Assembly (NCBI GenBank): GCA_036874045.1
Contig: JAZBRI010000011.1
Location: 4,526,001 to 4,590,000 of the forward strand
Source: Cymodocea nodosa
Taxonomy: Eukaryota > Streptophyta > Magnoliopsida > Alismatales > Cymodoceaceae
Length of the DNA: 64,000 nucleotides
Reading direction: 5' to 3'
A model generated the notes under the pieces. It ran no database searches, had not been told where the DNA came from, and saw only the letters and a program-made list of their open reading frames with translations. The translations under genes and the position numbers were made by a program. Shown here one piece after another: positions 45,189 to 57,625 of this stretch (position 1 is the first letter of the stretch; the number at the start of each line of letters is the position of its first letter).

Positions 45189-47110
45189 CATAGAATGAAG
45201 GAAAATAGTAGTTGATGTAATGCATGAAAAAATTATGTATTCCATGTAGGAGAGAGATAATATGTAAAAAAATATATTCAATGTACTTCTAATGAATTTT
45301 ACTTTTGTTGAAAAGGTTATTTTATATGTGCATTTGTATAGTTATTTTAAGTTAATACACCAAAAATTTTAAAAAATTCTTAATATATATTTTAATATTT
45401 TATAAAAGTAAATTTAAAATTTTTAAAAAGATTTCTTATCATTTCCTAATATGTATAAATATCTTAACTTTTCTATCATTTCCTATCATTTATTAGTGTG
45501 CACAATAATATTTTATTTCTTATCATTTATTCTTTTTTCTATCTTCTATTATTTCCTACGTCTCCTGCTATTTCGTTTTTTGACAAAAAATATGTACAAA
45601 TGGGTCCTAGTGTAAATAGGAAGAGATAGAGTTGAAGTGGAAGTTGCTTTGATACCACTACAAAGCTTTAATAGCAATGATGGTGGTGATGACTAACTTC
45701 AATGATGATAATGATAACGACAACTACAATTATAATTATAGTAGGTTACAGCTCTCACAAAACTAACCTCCTTCCTTATAATGGGAACCAACTTGTGTTG
45801 CTACTCTATCCACTCCCTTAACATCTTCAAGAATGCATAACTTTGAAAATTACATGTCTCCCTTTCCTTTTTTTTTCTTATATTTATTATTCGGTGGTCT
45901 TCGTTGATCGCACTCCAACACTTTCTTGTATTTTTTGATTATTGAAGGCGATCTTCTATGTTTAGAAAGAATTTGGTTAAACATAATTTATGTGAAGATT
46001 CAAATTACAAGTAAATTGTCCTATTTTACAAATAAATAAATGAAAAGGAAAAAATTTCATAAATTTTACCATTAGATATCTATAATACATGATACAAATT
46101 TCAATTTAATTAAACAATTTTTACTCTTCAACTTAAAAGGCCTTCATATTCAACACATTTTTTAAAACTTCAACATTTAAGTATTATTTGAAAAATTAAC
46201 AATGAATATAATTCAAAATAAAATGAATTTTAAATACACATAGTAATTTATTTATAAAATTATTATATGATTAAATTATATTTTAAAAATAACGAATTCT
46301 TAGTGAAAATTTTCTACATGCACCCATAAGAAAATTTTTTTGTGTCTATCAAATAGAGTATCTTGGCAATTTTTTTTTATATGACCAAGACCCTTTTGAA
46401 ACTCAAAAATGTAGGTGCTTACACCTAAATGAGTATAACCTTCAATAATGAATGATTGAGATCAACCGTCTCTTTATTATCACTCCTTTCCTTTTTTGTG
46501 ATATTTATTTAACCATTAAGTATCTATACTCATGTATGTAAACCTTACACACATATACCTCTTTTGAAAATGCTTGATATTTTTAAGTTTTGATACAACA
46601 AAATAATATATACATTTACATATCTACCATTAAGTAAACCGTTGTTTTAAAAATAAAAGTAATGACACATCGACAAATGCGTAAATGAAACCAAAATAAG
46701 ATACAAAAAATTAACTCGATTTGTTATTTGATTATTGTCATTTTTGTATCGTTTGTGTTAAAATTAATTTTAAGGTTAATATTAAAATCCGTACACCAGT
46801 GATTATTATTGCCCTCTCTTTACAGCCACCCAAGAACTCGCTGGGGTTTGGAATTTGAAACGGGGCACCGTTTGAACATTACCGTCCATTATAGATCCGA
46901 CGGCCAGCAGCAAAAGCACGAATGCACGATCAGGAACGGAGGCGCGGGTGCACCCATTCAAACTCCTCCACTTCCAACCTTTCCCTCGAAATAGAAAACC
47001 TCGATGATGGAAAACCGCTCGCACCAGCGCTTGCCGGGGGAATACCCCAAACAGGGCGAAGTTGAATTCTAGAGCTTTCCCCGGTTCCCATCCTTCCACC
47101 CCGCCACAAA
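45189..47110. other. Intergenic region upstream of the SPPL-like gene
   Basis: It is mostly AT-rich with pyrimidine-rich runs (CTATCATTTCC repeats 45420-45560). A GCTTTGATACCA near 45650 looks like a stray copia primer-site complement. Base composition changes at about 46810, where GC-rich sequence starts and continues into exon 1; this is probably the promoter-proximal region and 5' untranslated region. I see no convincing TATA box. Confidence 0.5.
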
Positions 47111-47245
47111 ATGGTATCCTATCGGATCTTCGTGATCGTTGCCGTCGTCGTTGTCGTCGTCCTCGTCTTCTCCCCCGGTGCTGCGTCGGAGGAGAACGGC
47201 TCGGGTTTAGAGAATCCAGCATGCAACACCAGCAGCTTCGACTCG
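47111..47245 (+). CDS. SPPL-like gene exon 1 (signal peptide)
   Basis: The ATG at 47111 begins a 45-codon exon. Residues 5-20 are a Val/Ile-rich hydrophobic core, followed by a small-residue cleavage area (P-G-A-A-S) near residue 25 and then a polar lumenal start with one Cys (residue 38). Together this is a clear secretory signal peptide. The exon ends GACTCG before the donor GTATGT, phase 0. It is GC-rich, unlike everything else nearby, and rich in GTC/GTT Val codons. No upstream in-frame ATG gives a better start. Confidence 0.78.
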
Positions 47246-48357
47246 GTATGTGGTTGTGATTGTGTCTTGCCTCGGAATGGAGGCTCTTCTCGTGTCTTCT
47301 TATATTGCACCTTTTTTTTGATTTTTCCTTTTGCTCGTGTTCAACAATGATGCTCGATTCTGGGAGAAAGAGGCAAAATTATATTTACATGATTTGCACT
47401 GCTGATGTAGTGAACATTACCCTATGTATTTTGTCCATTCTTGGATCATTTGAATTAAACGTTCGGGGCACATGTTGACCTTGTGAGGTGCAGAGATTAT
47501 AATGTGATCCCTCAATCTTACTGTTTCGCATGGTTTTTTGACTTTTATCTTAAGAAGGGTATTAAGAAGAAGGGTTTGCATTTTTCTAAGGTTTGTTCGC
47601 AGGTATTTTGCACCATTCGTTTTCGAGGAATCCTTCATCAGTGGTGAATGACTAACTTTTTAATTTTTTGACTTAACCAAGAAATGAATTTTATTAATGG
47701 AGGAATGCAAAATATTGGAAACCAGTTCATCTTTAAGTCATGTGGTCTTATAATATAAGCTTAAGAGAATCCACCCCAAAAGCTAACTTGTTGAGGAGGA
47801 TGGACTTTTATACTATACTATAGCTTTACGAGGGGCCAAACAAATATTCTCATATTAGTCGTCCAAAAGAAATTGTAAAGGTTGATGTGGAATAGGTTCA
47901 TGCAAGATTTTATGACTCTCCTCCTTGGCAAGTTTTGGGGTAGGTTCTCATTTTTATAGACCTACTCAAGTTCTTTTAGTTAACCAATTTAGAACTATAT
48001 TTTTGGTCCCCCATAAAAGGCTATAATATAACACAGTCACATACACTATAAACATGTTGGGATTTTGCCTATGCATACAAGGATAAAAAGCAATGATGTA
48101 TTGCTATTACCAAATATGGTTGGAGTAGATTTGATTGATCAAGTATATGTTCATGATCCTCTCAGAATTTTGCATCATGCATCAGCTTTAAACTCAAAAT
48201 TCAACTTCTTCTCTCAATTTATAAGTTTCCACATGTGGATAATTGTCTTGTTTGTATCTATAGGCTACAAATTTACAGGAAGATTTCTTTCTTCTTTTGC
48301 TTATATGTGCTTTCACTTTATATTACATGTGTGTGTTTCACATTTGTTTCTGTGCAG
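47246..48357 (+). other. SPPL-like gene intron 1
   Basis: It is 1112 bp, from GTATGTGG to a pyrimidine-rich acceptor ending TGTGCAG. AT-rich; no other gene is seen in it. Small ORFs here are chance. Confidence 0.7.
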
Positions 48358-48516
48358 GTTAAAATAAAGGTTTGGGTGAATGGTAAAGAACACGCAAACA
48401 TTGTTGGACTAAGTGCAAAATTTGGAACCCCCACACCAAGTGATGCTGCTGAAGTTGACAAATTGCTTGCTGTTCTTACTGATCCTCTTGATTGTTGTTC
48501 AAATTTGTCTTCAAAG
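48358..48516 (+). CDS. SPPL-like gene exon 2 (start of PA domain)
   Basis: Fifty-three codons, phase 0 at both ends. It begins V-K-I-K-V-W-V-N-G, the strand that opens the PA domain of SPP-like proteases, then G-L-S-A-K-F-G and D-P-L-D-C-C-S-N-L-S-S-K. The Cys pair near the end is characteristic of plant SPPLs. The donor is AAG/GTATGT. Base composition is ordinary coding and clearly distinct from the flanking AT-rich intron. Confidence 0.85.
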
Positions 48517-49839
48517 GTATGTTGCATATTTCGTTTTTTCAATTTGACTAAAGTATGAGTTAACGTGTGTGAATGATGATTTGTGTAAACATTTTAATAT
48601 TGATGTACTTAAATGCATCTATGTTTCACTATTGCTTGATCTTGGATTTGAAATCCTTGCTCAATACAGAAAGCACAAACCTTTTAAATATTTGTCATGT
48701 TGTGTTTTGGATGTTTATCTTAGAATTTATACGTATTGGACAAATACATACTTAATCTCACTTATTGCATCTCAAAAAAGTAAATAAAATGAAACTTGAT
48801 TGAAATTGTTAAATATTGAAATGGACAAAGATGATTTAACTTGGGGTGATTTCTTATGTTCAACCACATCGTTTAGGCTGATGGAAATCAACACATGGTG
48901 ATCATACACATGGATTGAAATTTAGGATCATGCTTAATGCATAATTCACATTGATTATAACGATGAATCATGTCAATTGTACACACAACTAGAGGCCAAT
49001 TGTATTGACTACATAATAGAGGGAACAAACTGTTCAATATACTAAACTTGTATGCTGCAAATAGTTGAATATTGCGCATACAAACACATTCCTACATGAT
49101 ACAAACTCTCCACTGTTTTTGTCATCTTCCTGCTTTCTGATCATTGCTTCAACACACCATTTTTTTAAATAAAATTGACATTTTTTTTTTCTGAATTCTT
49201 CCACCCCAACTTTTTTTTTTATATGTAACAAAACAAAAATACATAACATAAGAAGGACAAAAATACATACTTTTCCCTTTTCTTCCTTTTGCTCTTTCTT
49301 TGTTCAATTTGTATTCTTCTTTTATTTTTTTCCTTTTTTCTCCACCTTCCCTTCTTTCCATTTTTTATCTTTCTTTCCTCCTCACACATATCCTCTTTTT
49401 TCTTTGTTCAATTTGACATTTTTTATCTTTGTTTTGTCTTTTCTCCTTGACATGTCTCCTCCTTCTTATTCTTCACTTTTTTTCTTTTTTCCCTCTTCTA
49501 CCTTGTCTTCTTTCCTATTTTCCTTCTTTTCCTTCTGCTTACACATCTTTTCTTTCCTTTCCTCCTTTGTAAGTCTTCTCCTCATGTTTTTTAACAAGTA
49601 AAATTTTTTTTAAATCTAGATGAGATTAGTTGGTTGAATTGGTCACATTAGGGGTTGCTAGGTCAATAAGGTTTGGTTTAACTATTTTAGTAGTTGACTT
49701 AACTAACTTGATCAACCATTTGATTTTTGGTTGTACCAATTTGCTGGAATATTGTTTTTACTATTTTAAAATTTATTTTGCTAGAATATTATACTATTTG
49801 ATAGTTAAAGGATTTAACAAGAAGAATAAAACTACATTA
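48517..49839 (+). other. SPPL-like gene intron 2, 5' segment
   Basis: Unique-looking AT-rich intron sequence. A very pyrimidine-rich tract (49260-49580, TTTTCTTCC-type) dominates. A stretch with GGTTGAATTGG and GGTTTGGTTTAAC near 49630 resembles common plant short repeats. No gene. Confidence 0.55.
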
Positions 49840-50523
49840 ACATTGGATTAGGGTACAAGAGGGGAGATTAAATACCCCTTACATAATTGGATATCCATTT
49901 AAGCTAAATGGATATCCGTTGGTTACAATCACACTTTAACACTCCCTTTCATATTGGAACATATATATCAAGTATATCTAGCTTGTTACAAAGAGATTCA
50001 AAAACTCGTACACCTAATCCTTTGGTGAGAATATTTATAACTTGATCCTTAAAACGAACAAAAGTGTTGAAACAATTCTTTTGTCAACATTGTCTCGGAT
50101 GAAATGACAATCCACCTTAATATGTTTGATTCTCTCATGAAAGGTGGGATTGCTAGTAATGTAAATAGTTGCTTGATTGTTGTAATGCATAGGCATAGAA
50201 AAATTCACTTCAACTCCTAGTTCGAACAATAACACCTTGAGCCAAATGAGTTCAAAAGTTACATTAGACATGCTCCAATATTCTGCTTTAGCACTTGACC
50301 TAGAAATAATGTTTTGTTTCTTGTTTTGCCAAGTAACTAGGTTCCTCCTATGATATGTTAAATATCCAGAGGTAGATTTTCTATTGAATTTGTCACCTGC
50401 ATACTTGACATTAGAAAAGTTCATCACTTGTAAATGTCTATGTTTTGTATACAAAAGGCCTTTTCCAAGGGCGTGTTTAACATAGGCAAGAACTTTGATA
50501 GTTCCTAGCCAATGAACCTCCAC
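49840..50523 (-). pseudogene. Copia fragment J1 in intron 2: 3' LTR and RNase H
   Basis: On the minus strand, 50523-50035 encodes copia RNase H: H-W-x-G, K-G-L-L-Y, R-K-S-T-S-G-Y-L-T, K-K-Q-N and S-S-A-K-A-E-Y, then N-Q-A-x-I-Y-I and H-E-R-x-K-H-I-x-V-D-C-H-F-I-R. A short LTR-like end (49840-49941) follows, beginning TGTTAAAGTG on the minus strand and containing GGATATCCATTTA, which is also found at 61150-61243. This family differs from the Sireviruses to the left and has short LTRs. Confidence 0.72.
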
Positions 50524-50545
50524 TCACTCACTTGTTATGCATATA

Positions 50546-50683
50546 GTTGGAAACCCTTGATCCTTTTTCTTATTTCACTCACTTGTTTACAACATATGTA
50601 TTTTACATATATATACATAAGAGATGGACCACCCTAACAACCAATGATCTTTAGGGAATATAATAAGACTATACTAATTAGCA
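50546..50683 (-). repeat. 3' LTR of element H
   Basis: It matches 56701-56838 closely over its length, including TATATATACATAAGAGATGG. It is followed on its internal side by a pyrimidine run (CTCTCCCTC, a polypurine tract on the minus strand). Confidence 0.82.
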
Positions 50684-53330
50684 CTCTCCCTCAAGTTAGA
50701 GCATATATATCAAATATCCCTAGTTTGTTATATAAGATATCAAAATTCCTATTTTTGAGATTTTTAGTGAAAACATTTACAAGTTGATTTATAGAATGGG
50801 TGAAAGGAGTAGAGATAACTTTCTTCAATTTATTGTCTCTAATGAAATGACAATCAACCTCAATATGCTTTGTCCTTTCATGAAAAATAGAATTATTGGC
50901 AATATAAATGATAGCTTGATTGTCATAATACATAGGCATGGAAATTTAAACTTCCACTCCTAACTCATGAAGTAGGGTTTTCAGCTAGATTATCTTGGAT
51001 GCAGCTTGAGACATAGCCCGATATTTCACTTTTGCTCTTGATTTTGACATAATATTTTGTTTTTTGCTACGCCATGTCACTAGGTTTCTATCAAATAGGT
51101 GTAGTAGCCTGAAGTGAATTTCCTGTTCAATCTATCTCCTACATACCCTACATCTAAATAGGCTTTAACACATAAATGATCATGGTTCTTGTATAGTAGG
51201 CCTTTTCTAGGGGCCCTCTTTAGGTAAGCAAGAACTTTGATAGTTTCCTGTCAATGAACAACTTTGGGTACATGCATAAACTAGCTTAGGAGGTTTACCA
51301 TGAACGTAATATTCGGCCTGGTAACAATGAGGTATATAAGCTTGCCTATCAAGCATCTATACTTGCCTAGGTTTTCAAATATTGGAGAGGTGTCATCATG
51401 AAAGGAATAACATTGGTCTATAGGAGTTGCCTTTGGTTTGCATCTTTCAAGACCGATTTCCTTTAATATGTCAAGAACATACTTCCTCTGTGAAAGTGAC
51501 AATCTTCCTTTTGAGTAAGCAAATTCAATTCCTAAGAAATAGCAAGGGGTCCTGAGATCCTTTGTAGCAAAATGCTGGTTCAAGAACCATTTTGTATCAT
51601 TAATGCTTTGTAGATTGTCACTAGTGAGGAGCATATCATCAACATAGATTACGAGAATGATAGTACCGTGAGAGGTGTTCTTAATGAACACAGAATGATC
51701 AACCCGATAGCTTTCAAAACCAACACTTCACATAACATTGCTGAAGTTGGCAAACCAAGCTTTAGAACTTTATTTAAGGTCATAGAGAGCTTTGTTCAAT
51801 CGACAAACTTGGGACTCCCCTTAAGCAACATATTTAGGAGGTTGTTCTATGAAGAGCTATTCATTGAGATCACCATATAAAAAGACATTCTTGATATCAA
51901 GTTGGCAAACAAACTAAGGAGTAGGTGACAACTAGAGGGAGAATGCAGACAGAATCTAGTTGGGCAACCAGAGAGAACGTCTTAGAGTAGTCAATCCTAT
52001 ACACTTGAGAGAAGTCACAAGCCACAAGACAAGCTTTGTAGCGATCAATAAAGCCATTTGAACATCGTTTAATAGTAAAGACCCACTGATAGAAGACCAC
52101 ATTAGCAACAACAGGGCAAAAAACTAGATCTCAAGTACCATGAGAAAGAAGAGCTTTCATTTCCGCGTCCATAGCCACCTTCTAAGGTGGGAGTTGAAGA
52201 GCCTCATGATAATCCTTGGGAATTGACTCTGTAGAGAGAGATAATACAAAATTATGAAAGGTGGGAGTAAGGTTAGTATAGGAGATGACACTTGAAAGAA
52301 GGTATTGGGTGCAAGTGTAGATGCCTTTGTGACATGCAATGGGATGATCATCATCAACGATGGTGGAATGGACAGTGTAGTCGGTGTAGAGGAGGTGGCT
52401 AGAGCAATTGGAGTATGTCGCGATCACTAGGTGTAGACTTGCAAGGGAGGATTAGAGGGAGCATGCAACACAGAAGAGTCCTTGAGGACAACATTGGGTT
52501 CACTAGGGATGAGAGAGTGCCAGGAAGAGAAATGGTACAACTCTCCATAGGAGTGGAATCTGTGCTAATAAAGTAGGTTTGAGACTCAAAAAAGGTGACA
52601 TCCATGGAGGTGCAATACTTGCGAGTAGGAGGGTGGTAAATGCAGTACCCTTTTTGAGAATGAGAGTACCCAACAAAGAGACACTTAGGAGCTTGAGAAG
52701 AGAGTTTGTCAAGATTAGAAGAGAGGTTTTGAATAAACGTAACACATCCAAAAACTCAGGAAGGTAAGGAAAACAACTTTTGTAAGGAAAGAGATGATTG
52801 AGAGAGACAACACCACTCAAGGAAGATGCTAACATCTAGTTGATAAGGTAGATAGTAGTAAGAATGACATTCAACTAAAGGTATTTGGGAACATGAGCAT
52901 GCAAAAGGAGGGTGTGAGCTACATCAAGAATGTGGTGATGTTTGTGTTTAACAACTCCATTTTGCACAGAGGTATGTAGATAGGTGGTTTGACAAAGGAT
53001 GCCGAAAGAAGAATAGATAGTTTGAAAATTAGATTGTATAAATTCCAGAGCATTATCTATGTAAAATTTTGGGATAAAGACCAAATTGATTTTTTATTTT
53101 AACTAGAAAAGCTTGAATTACATCAACAATAGTGCGATGATTTTTAAAGAGATACATCCAAGAAACATGAGAGTAGTCATTGACAAATATGATGTAATAG
53201 TGATGACCTTCAACTGACTTAATATGACTAGGACCCTATATGTCACAATGTAGTAGATTAAATGGGTTGTAAGTAGAAGACAGACTTAATTGCTTTTGAT
53301 GAGCCTGAGTGTGCTTCGTAAGCTCATACG
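50684..53330 (-). pseudogene. pol: pol of element H: integrase, RT, RNase H (decayed)
   Basis: Right to left: integrase core remnants with Q-N-G-V-V and a terminal P-K-Y-L region (53084-52875), the integrase-RT linker (52430-52160) with S-I-P-K-D-Y-H-E-A-L, RT start (52100-51897) with D-R-Y-K-A, RT core with V-I-Y-V-D-D-M-L-L (near 51640), and RNase H remnants (about 51060 and 50939-50700) with D-N-Q-A-I-I-Y-I-A-N. Frames change many times and stops are frequent. Confidence 0.75.
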
Positions 53331-54462
53331 ACTCATGTTGAAAAGAAGACACCAAAGTCTATAGTGTTTGATGAAACTTTTCCTAAGATGGGCGACATAA
53401 GTGATAATACTAGAGGAGAGAAGAATCTGTGTTCGTCATGCATGCAATTAAACCTTGAGAAATATGATCGTAAGCAAGAATGTAAACACCATTGTAGTGT
53501 TTATGCTCCAAGCCAATCCTTTGACCTGTCTATAAATCCTGAAAGATACATTGAAAAGGGAAAAAAGTTACAGAATATGATAATTGTTCAGTAATGTCAT
53601 TAATGGACAAAATGTTAAATGATAAATTTGGAACATAAAGTACATTGTGTAAACAAATCTGAGAGGAAGTTTGGATCTCCATTATACTAGAAATAGGATA
53701 AGATCTACCATTATGAATAGTAACTATGGATTGGTTAGAAAGGTATGAAAGACGGTTAAAAAGAGAGGAGGTACCTGATATATAGGATGAGGCTCTAGAG
53801 TCAATTACCTATGAAGGAACTTCGAAAGCAAGGAAAGCGGTACTAGTATCAGTTCCTAGAGTAGGAGACGAGGCTTGGATGCTCATGACACTAGAATTTA
53901 CTCTTTATGTTCGAAGGACATGCTTATACTCAGCCTGTGAAAGAGTAATGATTGGTCACTAGGAGGTTAAGTGATTGATTTTGTACTAATGTTGACATTG
54001 GTTAGGGGTTTTCCCTACTTGTCATAGCACTTCTCAGAGTTGTATCTAAATCTACCACACCATTGGTATTTTGGACATTGTTGAACGACCTTTGCCCCTA
54101 TTTCTTGAAGTGATAAGAGTAGATTGCAAAGCAGGGGAATAACTAGAAGTGGGCATGGAGACATGCAAGGCTCAAGAGGTCTTCTTTAAATCAGGCATGG
54201 AGTCAACACCAAGAATAGAGCCACAAATCTGTGAGGTAATGTTAGGGTTTACACTCACTAGAAAATTAGCAACAACAAATTCCTCGTGGTATTAGCAAAA
54301 AGTAACTAAATCCATAGTCGGTGGTTGATAGCATTTCAATTTGTCAAGTATCCTACAAAGAGTACTATAATGCTCTTGAAAAATCTTTTCTCCTTATTTC
54401 AAACTAAAGATTTACTCATAAACTTGAAAAACTTTTGAAATGTTCTTATAGTGGAAAATACG
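53331..54462 (-). pseudogene. gag: gag and protease region of element H (decayed)
   Basis: On the minus strand a protease-like D-S-R-A-S-S-Y-I-S-G lies near 53800, followed by the pre-integrase segment (L-Y-V-P-N-L-S-F-N-I-L-S near 53640). Upstream, 54430-54300 encodes F-x2-H-Y-S-T-L-x2-I-L-D-K-L, typical of copia gag (UBN2-like); homologous words are near 60740. Many stops are present. Confidence 0.65.
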
Positions 54463-56327
54463 TGTCTAGGTAGAAGGAGAAGGAAGAAGAAAACATGTAT
54501 ATTCAATTCATCTTCCAAAATACATATAAATATAAGTGGACCCTTAGATGGATCCTTAAATGGATCCTCATAAGAACAAGACATTTAACACTCCCCCTTA
54601 AGCTGGAGCATATATATCATACATGCTCAGCTTATTACAAAGTCTCCTAAAGGTATTAGCATTCAACCCTTTGGTGAGAATATCTTCAACTTGATCTTTA
54701 AATCTAATATAAGGAGTGGATATAATTTTCTTCTAAATATTATCGTGGATGAAATGACAATTTACTTCAACATGTTTAGTTCTCTTATGAAACATTGGAT
54801 TAGTAGCAATGTGTATGGCAGCTTGATTGTCACAATACATTGGTATTGGACCACAACTGTTAACTCTTAGCTCAAACAACAAAGCCTTTAACTAAATTAG
54901 CTCTGTAGAGGTATTGGACATACTTCTGTATTCAGCTTCAGCACTTGATTTTGCAATCACATTCTATTTCTTGCTCCTCCACATGACAAGATTGCCCCCA
55001 ACATAGGTCAAGAAGCCAGAGGTAGATTTCCTACTGATCTTATCTCTAGCATAACTTGCATTTGAGTAGCCTTCGACATTAGTATGACCATGCCTTTTAT
55101 ATAGAAGTCCTTTGCTAGGAGTTTGTTTAATATAGACCAACAAATGAAGGACGCCTTGCCAATGAACCTCTCTAGGCAAATGCATAAACTGATTAAGGAG
55201 ATCGATAGTATAAGAGATGTCAGACTTGGTCATAGTCAAATAAATAAACTTGCCAACTAGTCTCCTATATCGACTTGGATCATCAAAAATGGGTGACTTA
55301 GTGTTCTACAAGGAGTGTGCCTACTCAATAGGTGTATCTTCTGGCTTGCATCCCTCATGCCCTGTCTCTTTAAGAAGATCCAAAACATACTTTTTCTGAA
55401 TAAGGATAGAGTTCTATTAGAATGAACCAATTCAATACCTAGGAAATATTGAGAGATACTTATATCTTTTGTGGCGAAGTGTCTGCGGAGAAAGAGTTTG
55501 GTATCTTCAATACCTTGAACGTCACTCCCAGTCAATAGCATGTCATCCACATACATCGCAAGCATAACAATACCATGAGAGGTGTGCTTGATGAAGATGG
55601 AGTGATCCACTCTATAGTTATGAAAACCATCATCTCACATAACTTTACAAAAAGTCTCGAACCAAGCCTTAGGGCTTTGTTTAAGACCATAGATGGAATT
55701 GTGAAGATCACACACTTGCATTTCCTTTTGAGCAACATAACGAAGAGGTTGTTCTATATAAACTTGCTCATCAAGGTTACCATATAAGAAGACATTTTTG
55801 ACATTAAGTTGCATAAAAGGCTAGGAAAAATTGATAGCTAAAGATAAAAGAGCCTGGATAGAATCAAGGCATGCCACTGAAGAGAAAGTCTCTGAATAGT
55901 CAATCCCATACTCTTGAGTAAAGTCACGGGCAACCAGACGTGCCTTGTAGCGATCAATAGTGCCATCAGGTTTATGCTTGATAGTGAACATCCATCGACA
56001 AGAAACTACATTTGCCTTAGATCGACGTGGAACAAGATCTCATGTATTATGTGAGAGAAGAGCATCCATCTCCTCATCCATGGTAGCCTTCTAGTGAAGA
56101 ACCTGAAGAGCTTCCTGATAATCCTTGGATAGAGGTTTGTCAGTAATGGCAAGAGCAAAGGCACGAGAATCAGCAAAAAGACGCATAGGAAACAACATGA
56201 GAAAGTGGATGTTGGGTATAAGAGCGAGTTTCTTTGTGCAAGGCAATAGGAAGATCCTCTTCATGTAAAGAAGTGGTAGGAGGTGATACTGTGATGGTAG
56301 AGGAGTAGAGGAAGATCGAAGAATCAC
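54463..56327 (-). mobile_element. Truncated copia fragment K within element H: RT, RNase H and 3' LTR
   Basis: The 3' LTR is 54463-54590 (TGTTAAATGTC to TAGACA on the minus strand), preceded by the purine tract TTAAGGGGGAG. Internal sequence: linker with S-K-D-Y-Q-E-A-L (near 56110), RT from 56060 with D-R-Y-K-A-R-L-V-A, M-Y-V-D-D-M-L-L near 55560, and RNase H with S-T-S-G-F-L-T and N-L-V-M-W-R-S-K-K (55239-54964) and remnants to 54600. Gag, protease, integrase and 5' LTR are missing, so it is deleted at its right end near 56330. Confidence 0.72.
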
Positions 56328-56687
56328 TAATGATCAAATCTTGATGGTTGTAGAGGAGAGATGATTACGTATGAATGAACCGAAGGGCAGGTGCTTGCGT
56401 GGAAAAAGGAAGATCGAATGCTTGTAGAAGTGCATGCGAGACGAGGGAGTATTGTTGTGGGCAGACGTGCGTGATGGAGGAGAGCTCACATGGTTGATTA
56501 TCGATGTGTGGATCGACGTAGACCTTGTTGGTGATTGAAGATGACAAAGCAGATGTGCATAGAAATGGAAGGTTGCAGACAAATGTGCGTAATTGAACGT
56601 TCATGTAGACTACTTGCAAGTGGGGAGGAGGTGGGCACAGTGGACAATTTGATGTGCAGGCCTACCTGGAGTAGAGAATTAATGGAT
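56328..56687 (-). other. Leader region of element H next to its primer site
   Basis: About 360 bases between the H primer site and K. GC content is higher than in the surroundings. Overlapping minus-strand ORFs can be drawn but none resembles a copia protein. It is probably H 5' leader, possibly with foreign sequence. Confidence 0.4.
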
Positions 56688-56838
56688 GCTTTGATACCCA
56701 GTTGGAAACCCTTGATCCTCTTTGTTATTTCACTCATTTGTTTACAACATATGTGTTTTACATATATATACATAAGAGATGGACCATCATAACAATTAGT
56801 GATCCTTAGGGGACATAGTAAGATTATACTAATTAACA
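56688..56838 (-). repeat. Primer-binding site and 5' LTR of element H
   Basis: The minus strand reads TGGGTATCAAAGC at 56700-56688, an initiator-Met-type site with one inserted G, directly after the LTR (56701-56838). Confidence 0.8.
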
Positions 56839-57625
56839 AATGCCTTGAGCCAAATGAGCTCAGAAGTTACATTAGATATGTTCCGATATTTCGCTTTAAC
56901 ATTTAACTTAGAAATAACGTTTTGTTTCTTGCTTTGCCAAATAGCTAGGTTTCTCTTAATATATGTTAAATATCCAAAGGTAGATTTCCTATTGATCTTG
57001 TCACTTATATATCCAACATTAAAAAAATCCATTGCCTGTAAATGTCTATGTTTTGTATACAAAAGTCCTTTCCTAAGGGTGTGTTTTAACATATGCAAGA
57101 ACTCTGATAGCTCGTAGTTAGTGAACCTCCTTTGGAGTATTTATGAATTGACTAAAAAGATTCACAACATAGTTAACATTTGGTCAAGTGACTGTTAAGT
57201 AGATGAGCTTCCTAATGAGTTTTCTGCACTTTCCTAGATCATTATACTTTAGAGAGTCTTCATCCCATAACGAGTGATTTTGTTCTATAGGAGTGCTCTT
57301 AGTTTGCACCCTTCAAGTTCTATCTCTTTTAGTAGATCAAGTGCATACTTCCTTTAAGATAGAGATAGACGACATTTAGAGTAGCCAAACTCAATACCTA
57401 GAAAATAACTTGGTTTTCTCATATCTTTTGTGGTAAAGTTATGTCATAGAAACTGTTTAGTTTTTTTAATGCCTTAAATGTCATCTCCATTCAATAACAT
57501 ATTATCGACATAAACTATGAGAATAATAATGCTTCTTGAAGTATGTTTAACAAACATAGAATAGTTAACTCTACAATTGTCAAAACCATCACTTTATATG
57601 ACTATTAAACTTTTCAAACCAGAAG
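56839..57625 (-). pseudogene. Copia fragment J2: RT C-terminal part and RNase H N-terminal part
   Basis: On the minus strand: V-D-N-M-L-L near 57510 (Y-V-D-D changed to Y-V-D-N), the segment F-L-G-I-E-F-G-Y-S-K near 57400, then K-G-L-L-Y-T-K-H-R-H-L and S-T-F-G-Y-L-T (57060-56950), ending at S-E-L-I-W-L-K-A next to the H LTR. It is the same family as J1 and overlaps it by about 230 bases of RNase H, so J1 and J2 are not simply the two halves of one gene split by H. Confidence 0.7.

Larger units (their letters stand above)
50541..56838 (-). mobile_element. Short-LTR copia element H in intron 2, interrupted by copia fragment K
   Basis: Two LTRs of about 140 bases are nearly identical: 50546-50683 and 56701-56838 (minus-strand start TGTTAATTAG or TGCTAATTAG, end GTTTCCAAC). 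The PBS is next to the right LTR at 56688-56700. Internal gag-to-RNase H sequence is at 50684-54460. ATGC flanks both ends (50537-50540 and 56840-56843), a weak duplication candidate. Confidence 0.75.

Noticed and set aside
45600-45665. GCTTTGATACCAC as a possible copia primer site
   Set aside because: There is no LTR boundary or gag next to it; kept only as a possible stray remnant.
46806-47222. 138-codon minus-strand ORF with Arg-rich N-terminus
   Set aside because: It overlaps the GC-rich 5' region and exon 1 of the SPPL-like gene on the other strand and has no family motif; the Arg-rich run is the complement of Val codons and GTC repeats.
56334-56839. Several overlapping minus-strand ORFs near the H primer site
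   Set aside because: They cross the primer-binding site and LTR of H in mixed frames, so they are chance ORFs in the leader and LTR.
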